A stretch of 39,092 bases of DNA from an uncultured Enterorhabdus sp. (GTDB lineage Bacteria; Actinomycetota; Coriobacteriia; Coriobacteriales; Eggerthellaceae). The stretch spans positions 1 through 39,092 of the forward strand of contig CANPHS010000007.1 in NCBI GenBank assembly GCA_947573925.1, given 5' to 3'. Under the pieces are notes generated by a model. That model did not search any database and was not told the DNA's origin. It was given only the letters and a program-made list of their open reading frames with translations. Position 1 is the stretch's first letter; each line of letters begins with the position of its first letter. Shown in pieces: positions 32,201-39,092 of this stretch. The position numbers were made by a program, and so were the translations under genes.

Positions 32201-32253
32201 CCGCACACTTCCCGCACACTTGCGAGTACAGTCCGCACACTTCCCGCACACTT
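32201..32253. repeat. Direct repeats upstream of the integrase (candidate arm sites)
   Basis: CCGCACACTTCCCGCACACTT occurs at 32201-32221 and 32233-32253, giving four CCGCACACTT units with 32-bp phasing between pairs. The position between the attachment site and int suits integrase arm-type or excisionase sites. Confidence 0.55.
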
Positions 32254-32336
32254 CGCTGAAAGAGAACATTTGTACTGACTATCAGGGATTTCCGATACCA
32301 AGAAGGAAAAACCGAGATAGTTAGGAGCGCAGCATT

Positions 32337-33548
32337 ATGTTGAAGCTAGAAATTAAAGGCAAGGGAGAGATTATTGAGGTATCTCGTGGCGAGAAGTACC
32401 GCATTAAGTTCAAGTACCGCGACCCCAGCACAGGCAAATGGAAGTACGCCCCCCAGCGCACCATAAAGGGCAACAAGGCTAAGGCTAGGCGCGAGCTTGA
32501 GACCTATAAGGCAGAGTTCGAGCTGGAATGGAACGAGCCTAAATCCACCTCAACATTCGGCGACTACGCCCGCGACTGGCAGCAGACCCGCAGGGAGCTG
32601 GCGACTATCACGGTGCTGGCTCTCGACCGCGACGAGATCGAGATCGCGCGAATCAACGAATACCTGGGTCATATCACGATGACCGACCTTACCGCCGACG
32701 ATATTGAGGGATCTATCTTGGCCCTCAAGAAGAAGGGCCTTAGCGAGAGCGGTCTACATAAGTATTGGCAAAAGGTGAACCAAATCCTCAAGCACGCCGT
32801 GAAGCGCAGGGTCATCCCCTTCAACCCATGTGACCAGTTAGAGCCGATCAAGCGCCCCGACGCTAAGGAGAGGAAGGCGCTCGACTTCGAGCAGGCAGCG
32901 AAATTCGCCCTAGAATTGAAGAACGAGAACCGCGACGGAAAGATAGTAGCGGTATGGCTCGCCCTCGCTCTGGGACTGCGTAGAGGAGAGTGCTTAGGGT
33001 TGAGGTGGATGGATATTGATTTTGATGAGAGGATAGTTCATATCCGCAAGCAGTATGATGTTCACCACAACCTGCGCAAGCCGAAATGCGCATCGATTCG
33101 CGATCTTCCCGTTGACGAGGGCACCATTGCGTTCCTGCGTGAATGGCAGTCGATCATCCTGACCATGTTCCCCTTTACTGAGATTCCCGCCGAGTTCCCC
33201 GTGTGCTGCACCGAGATCGGAGAGTTCATCGACCCCACCTACTTCGATAAGTGGCGCCGCAAGTTCTTCATTAACCACGGCCTCGGTGAGTATACCAAGG
33301 TAGAGGAGTGGCGCGATAAGCGCGGTATCAAGCGCTACCGCTGCTCGGGCTACGAGGGCTATAACCTGCACGAGCTGAGGCACACCCAGGCAACCCTGCT
33401 CATCGGCCTCGGGGCCGATCTGAAGGCAGTCCAGGATATTATGGGACATTCTTCAATGCAGATGACGATGCAGTACACCCACTCCATCACCGCGAACCAG
33501 CGCAAGGCCACCAGCGCATTCGACCAGGCGATTCTACAGGCTCACTAG
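32337..33548 (+). CDS. int: Tyrosine-type site-specific integrase
   Basis: 403 aa. The N-terminal 65 residues resemble the AP2-like arm-binding domain of Tn916-type integrases (GEKYRIKFKYRDPSTGKWKYAPQRT). A SAM-like core-binding domain (about 70-170) follows. The catalytic domain has GLRRGECLGLRW (first Arg), LHELRHTQATLL (His-x-x-Arg), GHSS and the nucleophile in MQYTHS. It should integrate and excise the element at the tRNA-Met fragment 300 bp upstream. AGGAG lies nine bases before the ATG. A/T-ended codons and lower G+C than the chromosome on the left support foreign origin. Confidence 0.95.
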   Translation: MLKLEIKGKGEIIEVSRGEKYRIKFKYRDPSTGKWKYAPQRTIKGNKAKARRELETYKAEFELEWNEPKSTSTFGDYARDWQQTRRELATITVLALDRDEIEIARINEYLGHITMTDLTADDIEGSILALKKKGLSESGLHKYWQKVNQILKHAVKRRVIPFNPCDQLEPIKRPDAKERKALDFEQAAKFALELKNENRDGKIVAVWLALALGLRRGECLGLRWMDIDFDERIVHIRKQYDVHHNLRKPKCASIRDLPVDEGTIAFLREWQSIILTMFPFTEIPAEFPVCCTEIGEFIDPTYFDKWRRKFFINHGLGEYTKVEEWRDKRGIKRYRCSGYEGYNLHELRHTQATLLIGLGADLKAVQDIMGHSSMQMTMQYTHSITANQRKATSAFDQAILQAH

Positions 33549-33959
33549 AGCGCCGCGCATAATACACCCCGACCCCTTCCCCGCCGAAGTATTTTACGGA
33601 CGCAGGAGGGGGTCTCTCTTTTCCTGAGCATCCTAGATAGGCGGCTGTGAGCGCTGTCGCGGAACAGCGGAGCGTAGCGGAGTGCCCTGCGAAGCAAAGG
33701 GGCAACGGAGCTGATAGCGGAGCTGATGGAGCGCGAGCGAGCGCCCCTAGACTCACCGAAAATGGCCCATTTTCTTGTCTTCACAATTTCTACTTATCTA
33801 TTATGAGAATAATTTTGAACTGGGTAGAAAAATCTACGGCCATATAATTATGAGGGTATTTGTTTCTCGCCCCTGATTTGCACGAAAGCTCAAGCAGTCA
33901 AAAAATCGTGGTGTATGCTTCGCTCGAAATGTCAGCCAACCAATGAAAGGAGGCAATCA
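33549..33959. other. Gene-free gap between integrase and the next small gene
   Basis: No convincing ORF. It holds a GC-rich stretch with direct repeats of GGAGCTGAT (33708-33729 region), a 7-bp hairpin GAAAATG / CATTTTC followed by TTGTCTTC (33758-33782, possible weak terminator), and then an AT-rich segment. That segment has an inverted repeat GTAGA-AAAA-TCTAC (33824-33837) directly upstream of a consensus TATAAT (33843-33848). It is probably the control region of the 33960 gene. Confidence 0.5.
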
Positions 33960-34283
33960 ATGAGCGCATACGAGCGCACGCACGGCACGTTCATGGATGC
34001 CAACGACATCATGGAGTTCACGGGGCGAGGAACGACCTTCGCTGGCTACGCGCTCCACTCCATCGGCGAGGTCTGCGGCACGTATCACTTCGGCACGCGC
34101 TGCCCTATGATCGCCTACGAGGACTACCAGTGGTGGATACGGGCCATGGGAGGCCTGAAGATGGACTGGTCTCGCCAGTGCCTAGAGGGCATCGAGACAG
34201 CCAAGAGGCAGTGGGAGGCGCGAGACACGCACCCCGCCAACAACTGGGTCAAGCGACCCGACGAATACCAACTCGACAACTAA
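33960..34283 (+). CDS. Small protein, possible excisionase-like HTH
   Basis: 107 aa. The order MDANDIMEFTG, a short variable loop, then TRCPMIAYEDYQWWI is reminiscent of small plasmid/ICE excisionase or AlpA-type helix-turn-helix proteins (first helix, recognition turn, basic tail). The match is weak, so the function is an inference from position after int as well. The ATG at 33960 has AAAGGAGG at six-base spacing; the track start 15 codons earlier is unsupported. It is followed nine bases later by another small gene, so the two are probably co-transcribed. Confidence 0.6.
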   Translation: MSAYERTHGTFMDANDIMEFTGRGTTFAGYALHSIGEVCGTYHFGTRCPMIAYEDYQWWIRAMGGLKMDWSRQCLEGIETAKRQWEARDTHPANNWVKRPDEYQLDN

Positions 34284-34292
34284 GGAGCCATC

Positions 34293-34778
34293 ATGTCAGA
34301 TCAGATTTTTTCAACCGACACCCCGCAAACCAGCGCCGCGCCCTCGCTAGTGGAGCAATACGCCCCTACCGACGAGGAAGGTAGGCCGATCATAATCGTT
34401 GACGGGAAGATCACCGCCACCAACCTCGTCGAGCCGAACACCTACCACTGCCTCAGCGCGTGGGTCGAGGGCGAGCTGCGCGGTGGAGGCCACTTCAGCG
34501 GCTTCGTCACCTCCCGCAACCCCGAGATCAACATCTTCTCGGTTTCCGACCCGAATCCCATTGACCCGTCCCTAGTCGACGGCAAGAAATGGCAGGGCAC
34601 GGCCTTCCTCTACGAGGACAAGGGCCTCAAGGGCACGGTCAAACGCTTCAAGACCCTCATCTTCGACATCGAGAGCGGCCCTGTGACGACCTCTCCCCAC
34701 AAGATCGACAGCGGCTACGCCACCAACCCGCTCATGTCGGTACGGGCATCGAGCGCTCCTGCGGGTGAGGCTCAGTAG
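34293..34778 (+). CDS. Hypothetical element-encoded protein
   Basis: 161 aa, acidic, no signal peptide or membrane segment. The middle (GKITATNLVEPNTYHCLSAWVEGELRGGGHFSGFV, KKWQGTAFLYEDKGLKGTVKRFKTLIF) looks beta-rich and might be an OB-like or ssDNA-binding-type fold, but I cannot place it. AAGGAG lies five bases before the ATG. It lies between the excisionase-like gene and the replication origin, and a strong terminator follows, so it closes that small operon. Confidence 0.65.
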   Translation: MSDQIFSTDTPQTSAAPSLVEQYAPTDEEGRPIIIVDGKITATNLVEPNTYHCLSAWVEGELRGGGHFSGFVTSRNPEINIFSVSDPNPIDPSLVDGKKWQGTAFLYEDKGLKGTVKRFKTLIFDIESGPVTTSPHKIDSGYATNPLMSVRASSAPAGEAQ

Positions 34779-34810
34779 GCTATAGGAGGTTCCTGAGCAT
34801 GGCTGGGACT

Positions 34811-34841
34811 AAGGGCGAGCGACACTCGCCCTTTCTTTTTT
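34811..34841 (+). terminator. Rho-independent terminator before the origin region
   Basis: AAGGGCGAG, CGACA, CTCGCCCTT (perfect 9 bp) followed by TCTTTTTT. Confidence 0.92.
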
Positions 34842-34872
34842 GGGGTCGATGCTGACTGGGCGTATTTTCAGG

Positions 34873-35093
34873 GGTTAAGCCTCTTTTTGCTCCTTTGCGC
34901 GCGAAACCGTTGGCCTTGTAGAAAACGGTTTCGCAAACGAAACACCTGGTAAATCCTCAAAAATCTTCTTCTCGTCATCATCCCGAAATCCGCCTCTACC
35001 AGCCTCTTCAAACGAGGCTTAACCCGAGGCTTAAGCCAAGGCTTAACCCCAGGCTTGACCCCTTAAGCCTCGTTTTCAGGCCCCTTAAGCCTC
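34873..35093. other. Putative replication origin (iterons plus hairpin)
   Basis: Seven copies of an AGGCTTAA-type iteron: GGTTAAGCCTC at 34873; GAGGCTTAACCC, GAGGCTTAAGCC, AAGGCTTAACCC and CAGGCTTGACCC in tandem at 35014-35060; inverted CCTTAAGCCTC at 35061 and 35083. Between them a perfect 11-bp hairpin GCGAAACCGTT / AACGGTTTCGC with a 12-nt loop (34901-34934) could expose a nick site. It lies upstream of a rolling-circle-type Rep gene, as expected for its origin. The rest of the gap to 35346 has only small inverted repeats (ACCTATG / CATAGGT, AACTGA / TCAGTT) that may regulate rep. Confidence 0.7.
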
Positions 35094-35346
35094 ATTCAGT
35101 GGTGGTCAGTAGTGCTCGCTAACGCTCGCAGCCATCGCTCCCCCGCCTACGCCCCCAGGCTCCTGTGCCTCCTGCCTTCGGCACGGCACATACGCCCCAG
35201 GGCTACGGCGCTCCGCGATGGCCTATACCTATGTCCATTCATGCATAGGTGAGGAGCAGAGCATATATCCAGGTCAGCGTGGAATTAGTGATAACTAAAA
35301 CTGAATTAAGCTCAGTTAGGACATACAGCGAATAAGGAGGATTCAG

Positions 35347-37260
35347 ATGGCTAACACCTACAAGAACGTGAACGGCAGCTCATACCTGAAGCCAGAGTTC
35401 TGGAAGGCCCAGAGCGAGGAAGACCAGGAGGTACTCAATGAGCTGGTTGTTAGGGCGTGCGACCCCAGTATCCCCGATGCCGAGGCAGTGAAGGGTCTGG
35501 CTGACTTCATCGTGGCCCAGGCTGAGGCGGATGGAGTGGAGTTCGATTGCGCCTATTTTGCCCGCCACTTCAAGGACGAGCCAGGGGCAGCGGACATCAC
35601 CGACCCAGCCACGGGCAAGAAGTACCCTCACCTCCACTTCGTCCTGCACATAGGAGGCGAGAGCGAGGGATGCTCATGGCCCCAGTGGGAGCGCTATATA
35701 GGCATCTCGCGCACCCTCATCGAGAAGCTGAAGAAGGGCAACTCAGAGCAGCAGAAAGACAACGTCATCAGCTACCTCACCCATATCAAGTACCCCGAAA
35801 AGACCCAGTACGGCCCCGAGATCGTTTATACCGCCAGGGGTCGTGATTACATGGAGGTCTACTCCCAGCGTTATTCCGCTTGGATAGTAGGCCGCACTGT
35901 CATCGCGCAGACCAACGCCACCTCGAAGGAGCGCAAGGCAATGGTCATCGACCAGATCAACCACGATCAGCTCTCTTACCAGGAGCTCATTTCAACGGAT
36001 GAAGGGCGCTTGCTCTATTCGAAGTGCAAGAAGGATATTGATAACCTCTACGCCACCGTCGCTGAATCCAAGCGCTTGAGGAAGTTGGAGTCCTATACCG
36101 ATCACCCTTTCGTGCGCACCAATATCTACTTCTCTGGCGCTAGCGGCCACGGGAAGACCTGGACGGCCAATCAGCTCGCTCAGCGTATCGTCGAGTACGT
36201 GAGAGCGGCGACGGGAGAGGAGTGGACTATCTTCGACCCAGCCGACGGCCCCAATGGCAACGAGGACTACGCGGGTCAGGAGATCATCGTCTTCGACGAT
36301 TTGAAGTCCTCCGATATGACGTGGGAGAAGATGAAGCGCTTCTTCGACCCTTTCAAGCCGATCAGCTCTTTCGGCGCGAGATACAAGAACTCCCAGTACT
36401 GCGCCAGGGTCAACATCATCACGAACACGGCCAACATCTATGAATACTTTTATGATAACCGCACCCGCGCCCCCCGCGAGCATATCGACCAGGGCCTGAG
36501 GAGAATCGACTTCTGCGTTGAAACTTATAATGTTGCCGCCGATGCCGATACCGAAAGCCTCGTCAACGTAGAGCCTACCAACGCCACCATGCGCCTCTCT
36601 CTGAAGACGCTCCATCGCTTCTCACGCCTCGACCCCATGCACCTGAAGATCGCCAATCCCCGCGACTACGGTAAGGGCGACTACAAGGTGCACTACGTTC
36701 ATCGCGTACCCTCGTCCCTGCCCACCTGGCTGCGCCCCGATGATGCCATCGAACTCATATTGGAAAAGGTAATGGAGAACAACGGCATCCCCTACCAGCG
36801 CTCCCCTCAGACCGCCCAAAACATTAGCGATGCCCTCATACTCGACGAGCAGTACGACCCCCGCCGCGAGTGCAGCATCGTCGAGGTAGGCCGCGCCAGC
36901 GAGGTCGGCGCTCTTAAAAGTGACGAGCAGGGCCAGGAGCAGAGGCCCGCCATCAAGCAGGTGTACCTCGCCCCCGACTGCTTCTATCTGGCTGGCTTCT
37001 ACGATAAGTACTCGCTTGACCTGCCGCCCTTTGATGACTGTGATGAGTACTCCAAGATGCGCCCCCTGTTCGACCTCTATGGTTTGCGCGACTACCTGAA
37101 CGAGCTCATCCAGCAGGACGAGGCAGACTACAAGGCCCTGATAGACGACGAGCCAGAGCGCATTGATCTCGGAGGCAACATATTCAACATGCGCGCCGAA
37201 GACCTCCCGTTTGAGCGCCGCCAGTATATCCCAATCCGAATGGAAAAAAGAAAGAGGTAA
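35347..37260 (+). CDS. rep: Rolling-circle Rep: HUH endonuclease fused to SF3-like helicase
   Basis: 637 aa. The N-terminal nickase has the HUH-type pair His95/His97 in PHLHFVLH and a Tyr143 in ISYLTHIKYPEKTQYG, the arrangement of pMV158/Rep_2-type initiators. A helicase domain follows with Walker A GASGHGKT (264-271), Walker B EIIVFDDLK (about 312-320), a motif-C-like VNIITNTANIYEYF and an arginine-finger-like QGLRRIDF. About 240 further residues of unknown fold complete the protein. The nickase-helicase order is that of CRESS-DNA virus and related bacterial Reps. AAGGAGG precedes the ATG. It is expected to nick the origin just upstream. It overlaps in ribosome site with, and is likely co-transcribed with, the next gene. 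Confidence 0.85.
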   Translation: MANTYKNVNGSSYLKPEFWKAQSEEDQEVLNELVVRACDPSIPDAEAVKGLADFIVAQAEADGVEFDCAYFARHFKDEPGAADITDPATGKKYPHLHFVLHIGGESEGCSWPQWERYIGISRTLIEKLKKGNSEQQKDNVISYLTHIKYPEKTQYGPEIVYTARGRDYMEVYSQRYSAWIVGRTVIAQTNATSKERKAMVIDQINHDQLSYQELISTDEGRLLYSKCKKDIDNLYATVAESKRLRKLESYTDHPFVRTNIYFSGASGHGKTWTANQLAQRIVEYVRAATGEEWTIFDPADGPNGNEDYAGQEIIVFDDLKSSDMTWEKMKRFFDPFKPISSFGARYKNSQYCARVNIITNTANIYEYFYDNRTRAPREHIDQGLRRIDFCVETYNVAADADTESLVNVEPTNATMRLSLKTLHRFSRLDPMHLKIANPRDYGKGDYKVHYVHRVPSSLPTWLRPDDAIELILEKVMENNGIPYQRSPQTAQNISDALILDEQYDPRRECSIVEVGRASEVGALKSDEQGQEQRPAIKQVYLAPDCFYLAGFYDKYSLDLPPFDDCDEYSKMRPLFDLYGLRDYLNELIQQDEADYKALIDDEPERIDLGGNIFNMRAEDLPFERRQYIPIRMEKRKR

Positions 37261-37265
37261 CAACC

Positions 37266-37949
37266 ATGGCTAACATTCAACCCTTATCCGAAGTGGAACC
37301 GTTCGACTATTTTGCTCAGGAAGAAGACGAGAATATCCTCGATGACTTCCCGCCCCAGCCAGGCGATGAGAAGATCGACATTAGTACCTACATTGAGATA
37401 GGCCGCGCCTACAACCAAGAGCGCCAGCGCACGGGCAACGCAGATCTGGACTTCAATGAGTTTAAGGCCCAGTACCTTCGAGAGAATGTCAGCGAGTTCT
37501 CGGGCACTCATACCACCACGGGGAAGACCGATCTCGACTCCGACTCCCTCTTTTATGAGATCGATGACTTCTTTTCCGAGGGCGTGCATCAGACCTACGA
37601 TGCCAGCGGTCGCAGAGTCCTCGATGCTGGCGAGCCTGAAGACGATTTCCTCGCCTACCAGCGCTCTGTGATGGAGTCCGATGACGAGGAGTGGAGGAGA
37701 AGGTACCTTTCAATGCAAGCCGAGATGGCTGAGCAGAGAGAGCGCGTGAACCGCCGTCGGATGCACGGTAATCCATTCCTTCATGAGGAGAGAGCGCTGA
37801 ACATCGACCTCGACCGAGAATTGATGAAGCAGAATGCCCGCATGGACGAGCTGCGCCAGTACGACGAGGCCGCTGATTATTTTGATCGTGAGCCTGAGTT
37901 CAACGAGACCGAGTACATGAGAGAACGGGAGGATAGTTACCCCTGGTGA
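37266..37949 (+). CDS. Acidic hypothetical protein coupled to rep
   Basis: 227 aa, rich in Asp/Glu with scattered Arg and Tyr. No signal, membrane segment or recognised domain. The N-terminal half is acidic (EEDENILDDFPPQPGDEKID) and a helical Glu/Arg/Met-rich region spans about 140-200. It begins five bases after the rep stop with AAGAGG inside the rep end, so it is translated from the rep mRNA and may be a replication accessory or DNA-mimic-like protein. This is inferred from context only. Confidence 0.65.
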   Translation: MANIQPLSEVEPFDYFAQEEDENILDDFPPQPGDEKIDISTYIEIGRAYNQERQRTGNADLDFNEFKAQYLRENVSEFSGTHTTTGKTDLDSDSLFYEIDDFFSEGVHQTYDASGRRVLDAGEPEDDFLAYQRSVMESDDEEWRRRYLSMQAEMAEQRERVNRRRMHGNPFLHEERALNIDLDRELMKQNARMDELRQYDEAADYFDREPEFNETEYMREREDSYPW

Positions 37950-37987
37950 CTATCGCATTAGTTAACCGAAGATAACTTTCGATAATT

Positions 37988-38018
37988 AAAAGGTGCAGGT
38001 CAGAGCACCTTTTCTTTT
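37988..38018 (+). terminator. Rho-independent terminator after the rep operon
   Basis: AAAAGGTGC, AGGTCAGA, GCACCTTTT and then CTTTTG. It lies 30 bp upstream of the surface protein start, which therefore needs its own promoter or read-through. Confidence 0.85.
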
Positions 38019-38047
38019 GTAATGTGAAGCACAACGAAAGGTTAATC

Positions 38048-39092
38048 ATGAACGAACTAACAGTACGCGAAAAGAAAAAGAGTGCGGGAATATTGGCGAT
38101 AGTGCTGTGCGCCCTGGCTGTGGTCTGCACGGGAACCCTCGCCTATTTCACTGCGAAGGACACCGTGATCAACGATTTCAGCATAGCCGATGGCGTGAAG
38201 GTGAAGGTAGTGGAGCCTAACTGGAATCCTGATGAGGCGGTGAACCTCCTGCCCACCCAGACGGTTCCGAAAGACCCAGCGGTGCAGAACCTCAGCGAGA
38301 TTCCTGTCTACGTCACTGCTGAAGTGACCGTTCCCACTAAGGACATAATGACAGCCGAGCTTGACGGCACGCCGAAACCCCAGCAGGTGACTGATCTCTT
38401 TAGCTACGAAGTCAATGACAAGTGGACACTCGATGACGTCATTACAGGCGATGGCACGGTGACTTACCGCTACACCTACACCGAGCCATTGGAGCCAGGC
38501 GACACCACCCAGAGCATCTTCGACTCCGTGACCGTCTGCAACTACGTGAACGGCCAGCTCACCCCCGATGAGCTACACCAGCAGGTAATCGTCGTGGGCT
38601 ACGGCATCCAGACCGAGGGCATCGAGGCCCCTGAGGACGCTGCTGCAATCCTCTTCGCGCAGACCACGCCCAAGGTCACTTACGCCGTGTTCGCGGCCTC
38701 TGACGGCTCCCTCGACTTCTATAAGCGCACCTCCATGCCCGAGTCGGGGAACGGCATCGAGGTCTATCCGATAGACGAGGAGAACTGCGACTACACCGAC
38801 GGCACGGCACCCTGGAATGCGCACACGCGCGAGATCAAGAGCATCACAGTGGTCGATGACGGCATCAGCCCGACCTCGATGGGAGAATGGTTCGCTGGCT
38901 GCGAGAACTGCCTGACCATTGACGTTACGAAGCTGGACGTCGAGAGGGTGCGCACCTTCTGGGCCACCTTCGCGGCGTGCGCCTCCGTGGAGACCCTAGA
39001 CCTCTCCACCTGGAACGTTCCCGCTGATGTGGAGACCACCAACTATATGTTCTTCGAGATGCGCGATGTGGTGACAATCTACGCCAACGACT
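38048..39092 (+). CDS. Surface protein with SipW/TasA-type leader and DUF285-like region (partial)
   Basis: Absent from the ORF track because no stop lies in the window; 348 codons are visible from ATG 38048 (AAAGG upstream). The start MNELTVREKKKSAGILAIVLCALAVVCTGTLAYFTAKDTVINDF is the pattern of TasA/camelysin-type proteins cleaved by SipW-like signal peptidases (hydrophobic run, then TLAYFT and a repeat of Asn/Phe after cleavage). The next 200 residues are beta-rich and unassigned. The end (CLTIDVTKLDVERVRTFWATFAACASVETLDLSTWNV) resembles DUF285/BspA-like leucine-rich-type repeats. Likely secreted or wall-associated; the C-terminal anchor is beyond the window. Confidence 0.8.
   Translation, partial: MNELTVREKKKSAGILAIVLCALAVVCTGTLAYFTAKDTVINDFSIADGVKVKVVEPNWNPDEAVNLLPTQTVPKDPAVQNLSEIPVYVTAEVTVPTKDIMTAELDGTPKPQQVTDLFSYEVNDKWTLDDVITGDGTVTYRYTYTEPLEPGDTTQSIFDSVTVCNYVNGQLTPDELHQQVIVVGYGIQTEGIEAPEDAAAILFAQTTPKVTYAVFAASDGSLDFYKRTSMPESGNGIEVYPIDEENCDYTDGTAPWNAHTREIKSITVVDDGISPTSMGEWFAGCENCLTIDVTKLDVERVRTFWATFAACASVETLDLSTWNVPADVETTNYMFFEMRDVVTIYAND

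Noticed and set aside
33915-33959. Longer start of the excisionase-like gene
   Set aside because: No ribosome site ahead of the upstream ATG, whereas ATG 33960 has AAAGGAGG.

Overview
The window is high-G+C DNA from a member of the Actinobacteria, most likely the gut Coriobacteriia family Eggerthellaceae. This is an inference from gene style only: a Tat-exported flavin reductase lipoprotein with no fused cytochrome, paired divergently with a polytopic-membrane LuxR regulator; an OFA-type MFS carrier; DUF364 beside a Fec-type importer; and strong AGGAGG ribosome binding sites.

From 1 to 31.8 kb the sequence looks like ordinary chromosome. A minus-strand block (6873 to 25) encodes a phospholipase-B-like Ntn hydrolase, a C1 bleomycin-hydrolase/PepC-type peptidase and two APC permeases, with a GC-rich hairpin in each gap. 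Together they look like a peptide or amide hydrolysis and amino-acid uptake unit. A structured intergenic region, a rubredoxin and an OFA-family MFS carrier follow. Next comes an AlbA_2/ATPase regulator bracketed by about 125-bp direct repeats carrying 11-bp iterons, a small membrane protein, and the divergent flavin reductase/LuxR pair. A THEP1-like NTPase, a DUF364 protein and a Fec-type ABC importer follow. The last two are divergent and share two copies of a 21-bp operator-like repeat placed on back-to-back promoters. Then come an RHH/PIN toxin-antitoxin pair with a textbook autoregulated promoter, a sirtuin, an unknown membrane protein, a pyridoxal/pyridoxamine kinase, a HerA/DUF853 ATPase, a YejK/NdpA-like nucleoid protein, a GH25 lipoprotein and a decayed fetB-like gene. 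A second AlbA_2/ATPase regulator preceded by eight AATCGCGCC iterons, a wHTH protein with a His/Cys-rich tail and a DUF2148 protein close this part.

From about 32.0 kb to the window end lies the left part of an integrated element. Its boundary is a 45-nt 3' fragment of an initiator-type tRNA-Met gene with its terminator still attached. A tyrosine integrase, a putative excisionase-like protein, a small unknown protein, an iteron and hairpin origin, and a 637-aa Rep follow. The Rep fuses an HUH nickase to an SF3-like helicase, resembling CRESS-DNA Reps. After an acidic partner protein comes a surface protein with a SipW/TasA-type leader and a DUF285-like region, cut by the window end and absent from the ORF track. 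The element is visibly less GC-rich than its flank. The far end, where the intact tRNA should be rebuilt, is outside the window.

The most unusual items are the integrated element with the HUH-helicase Rep, and the two AlbA_2-ATPase regulators that each sit next to their own private iteron array.
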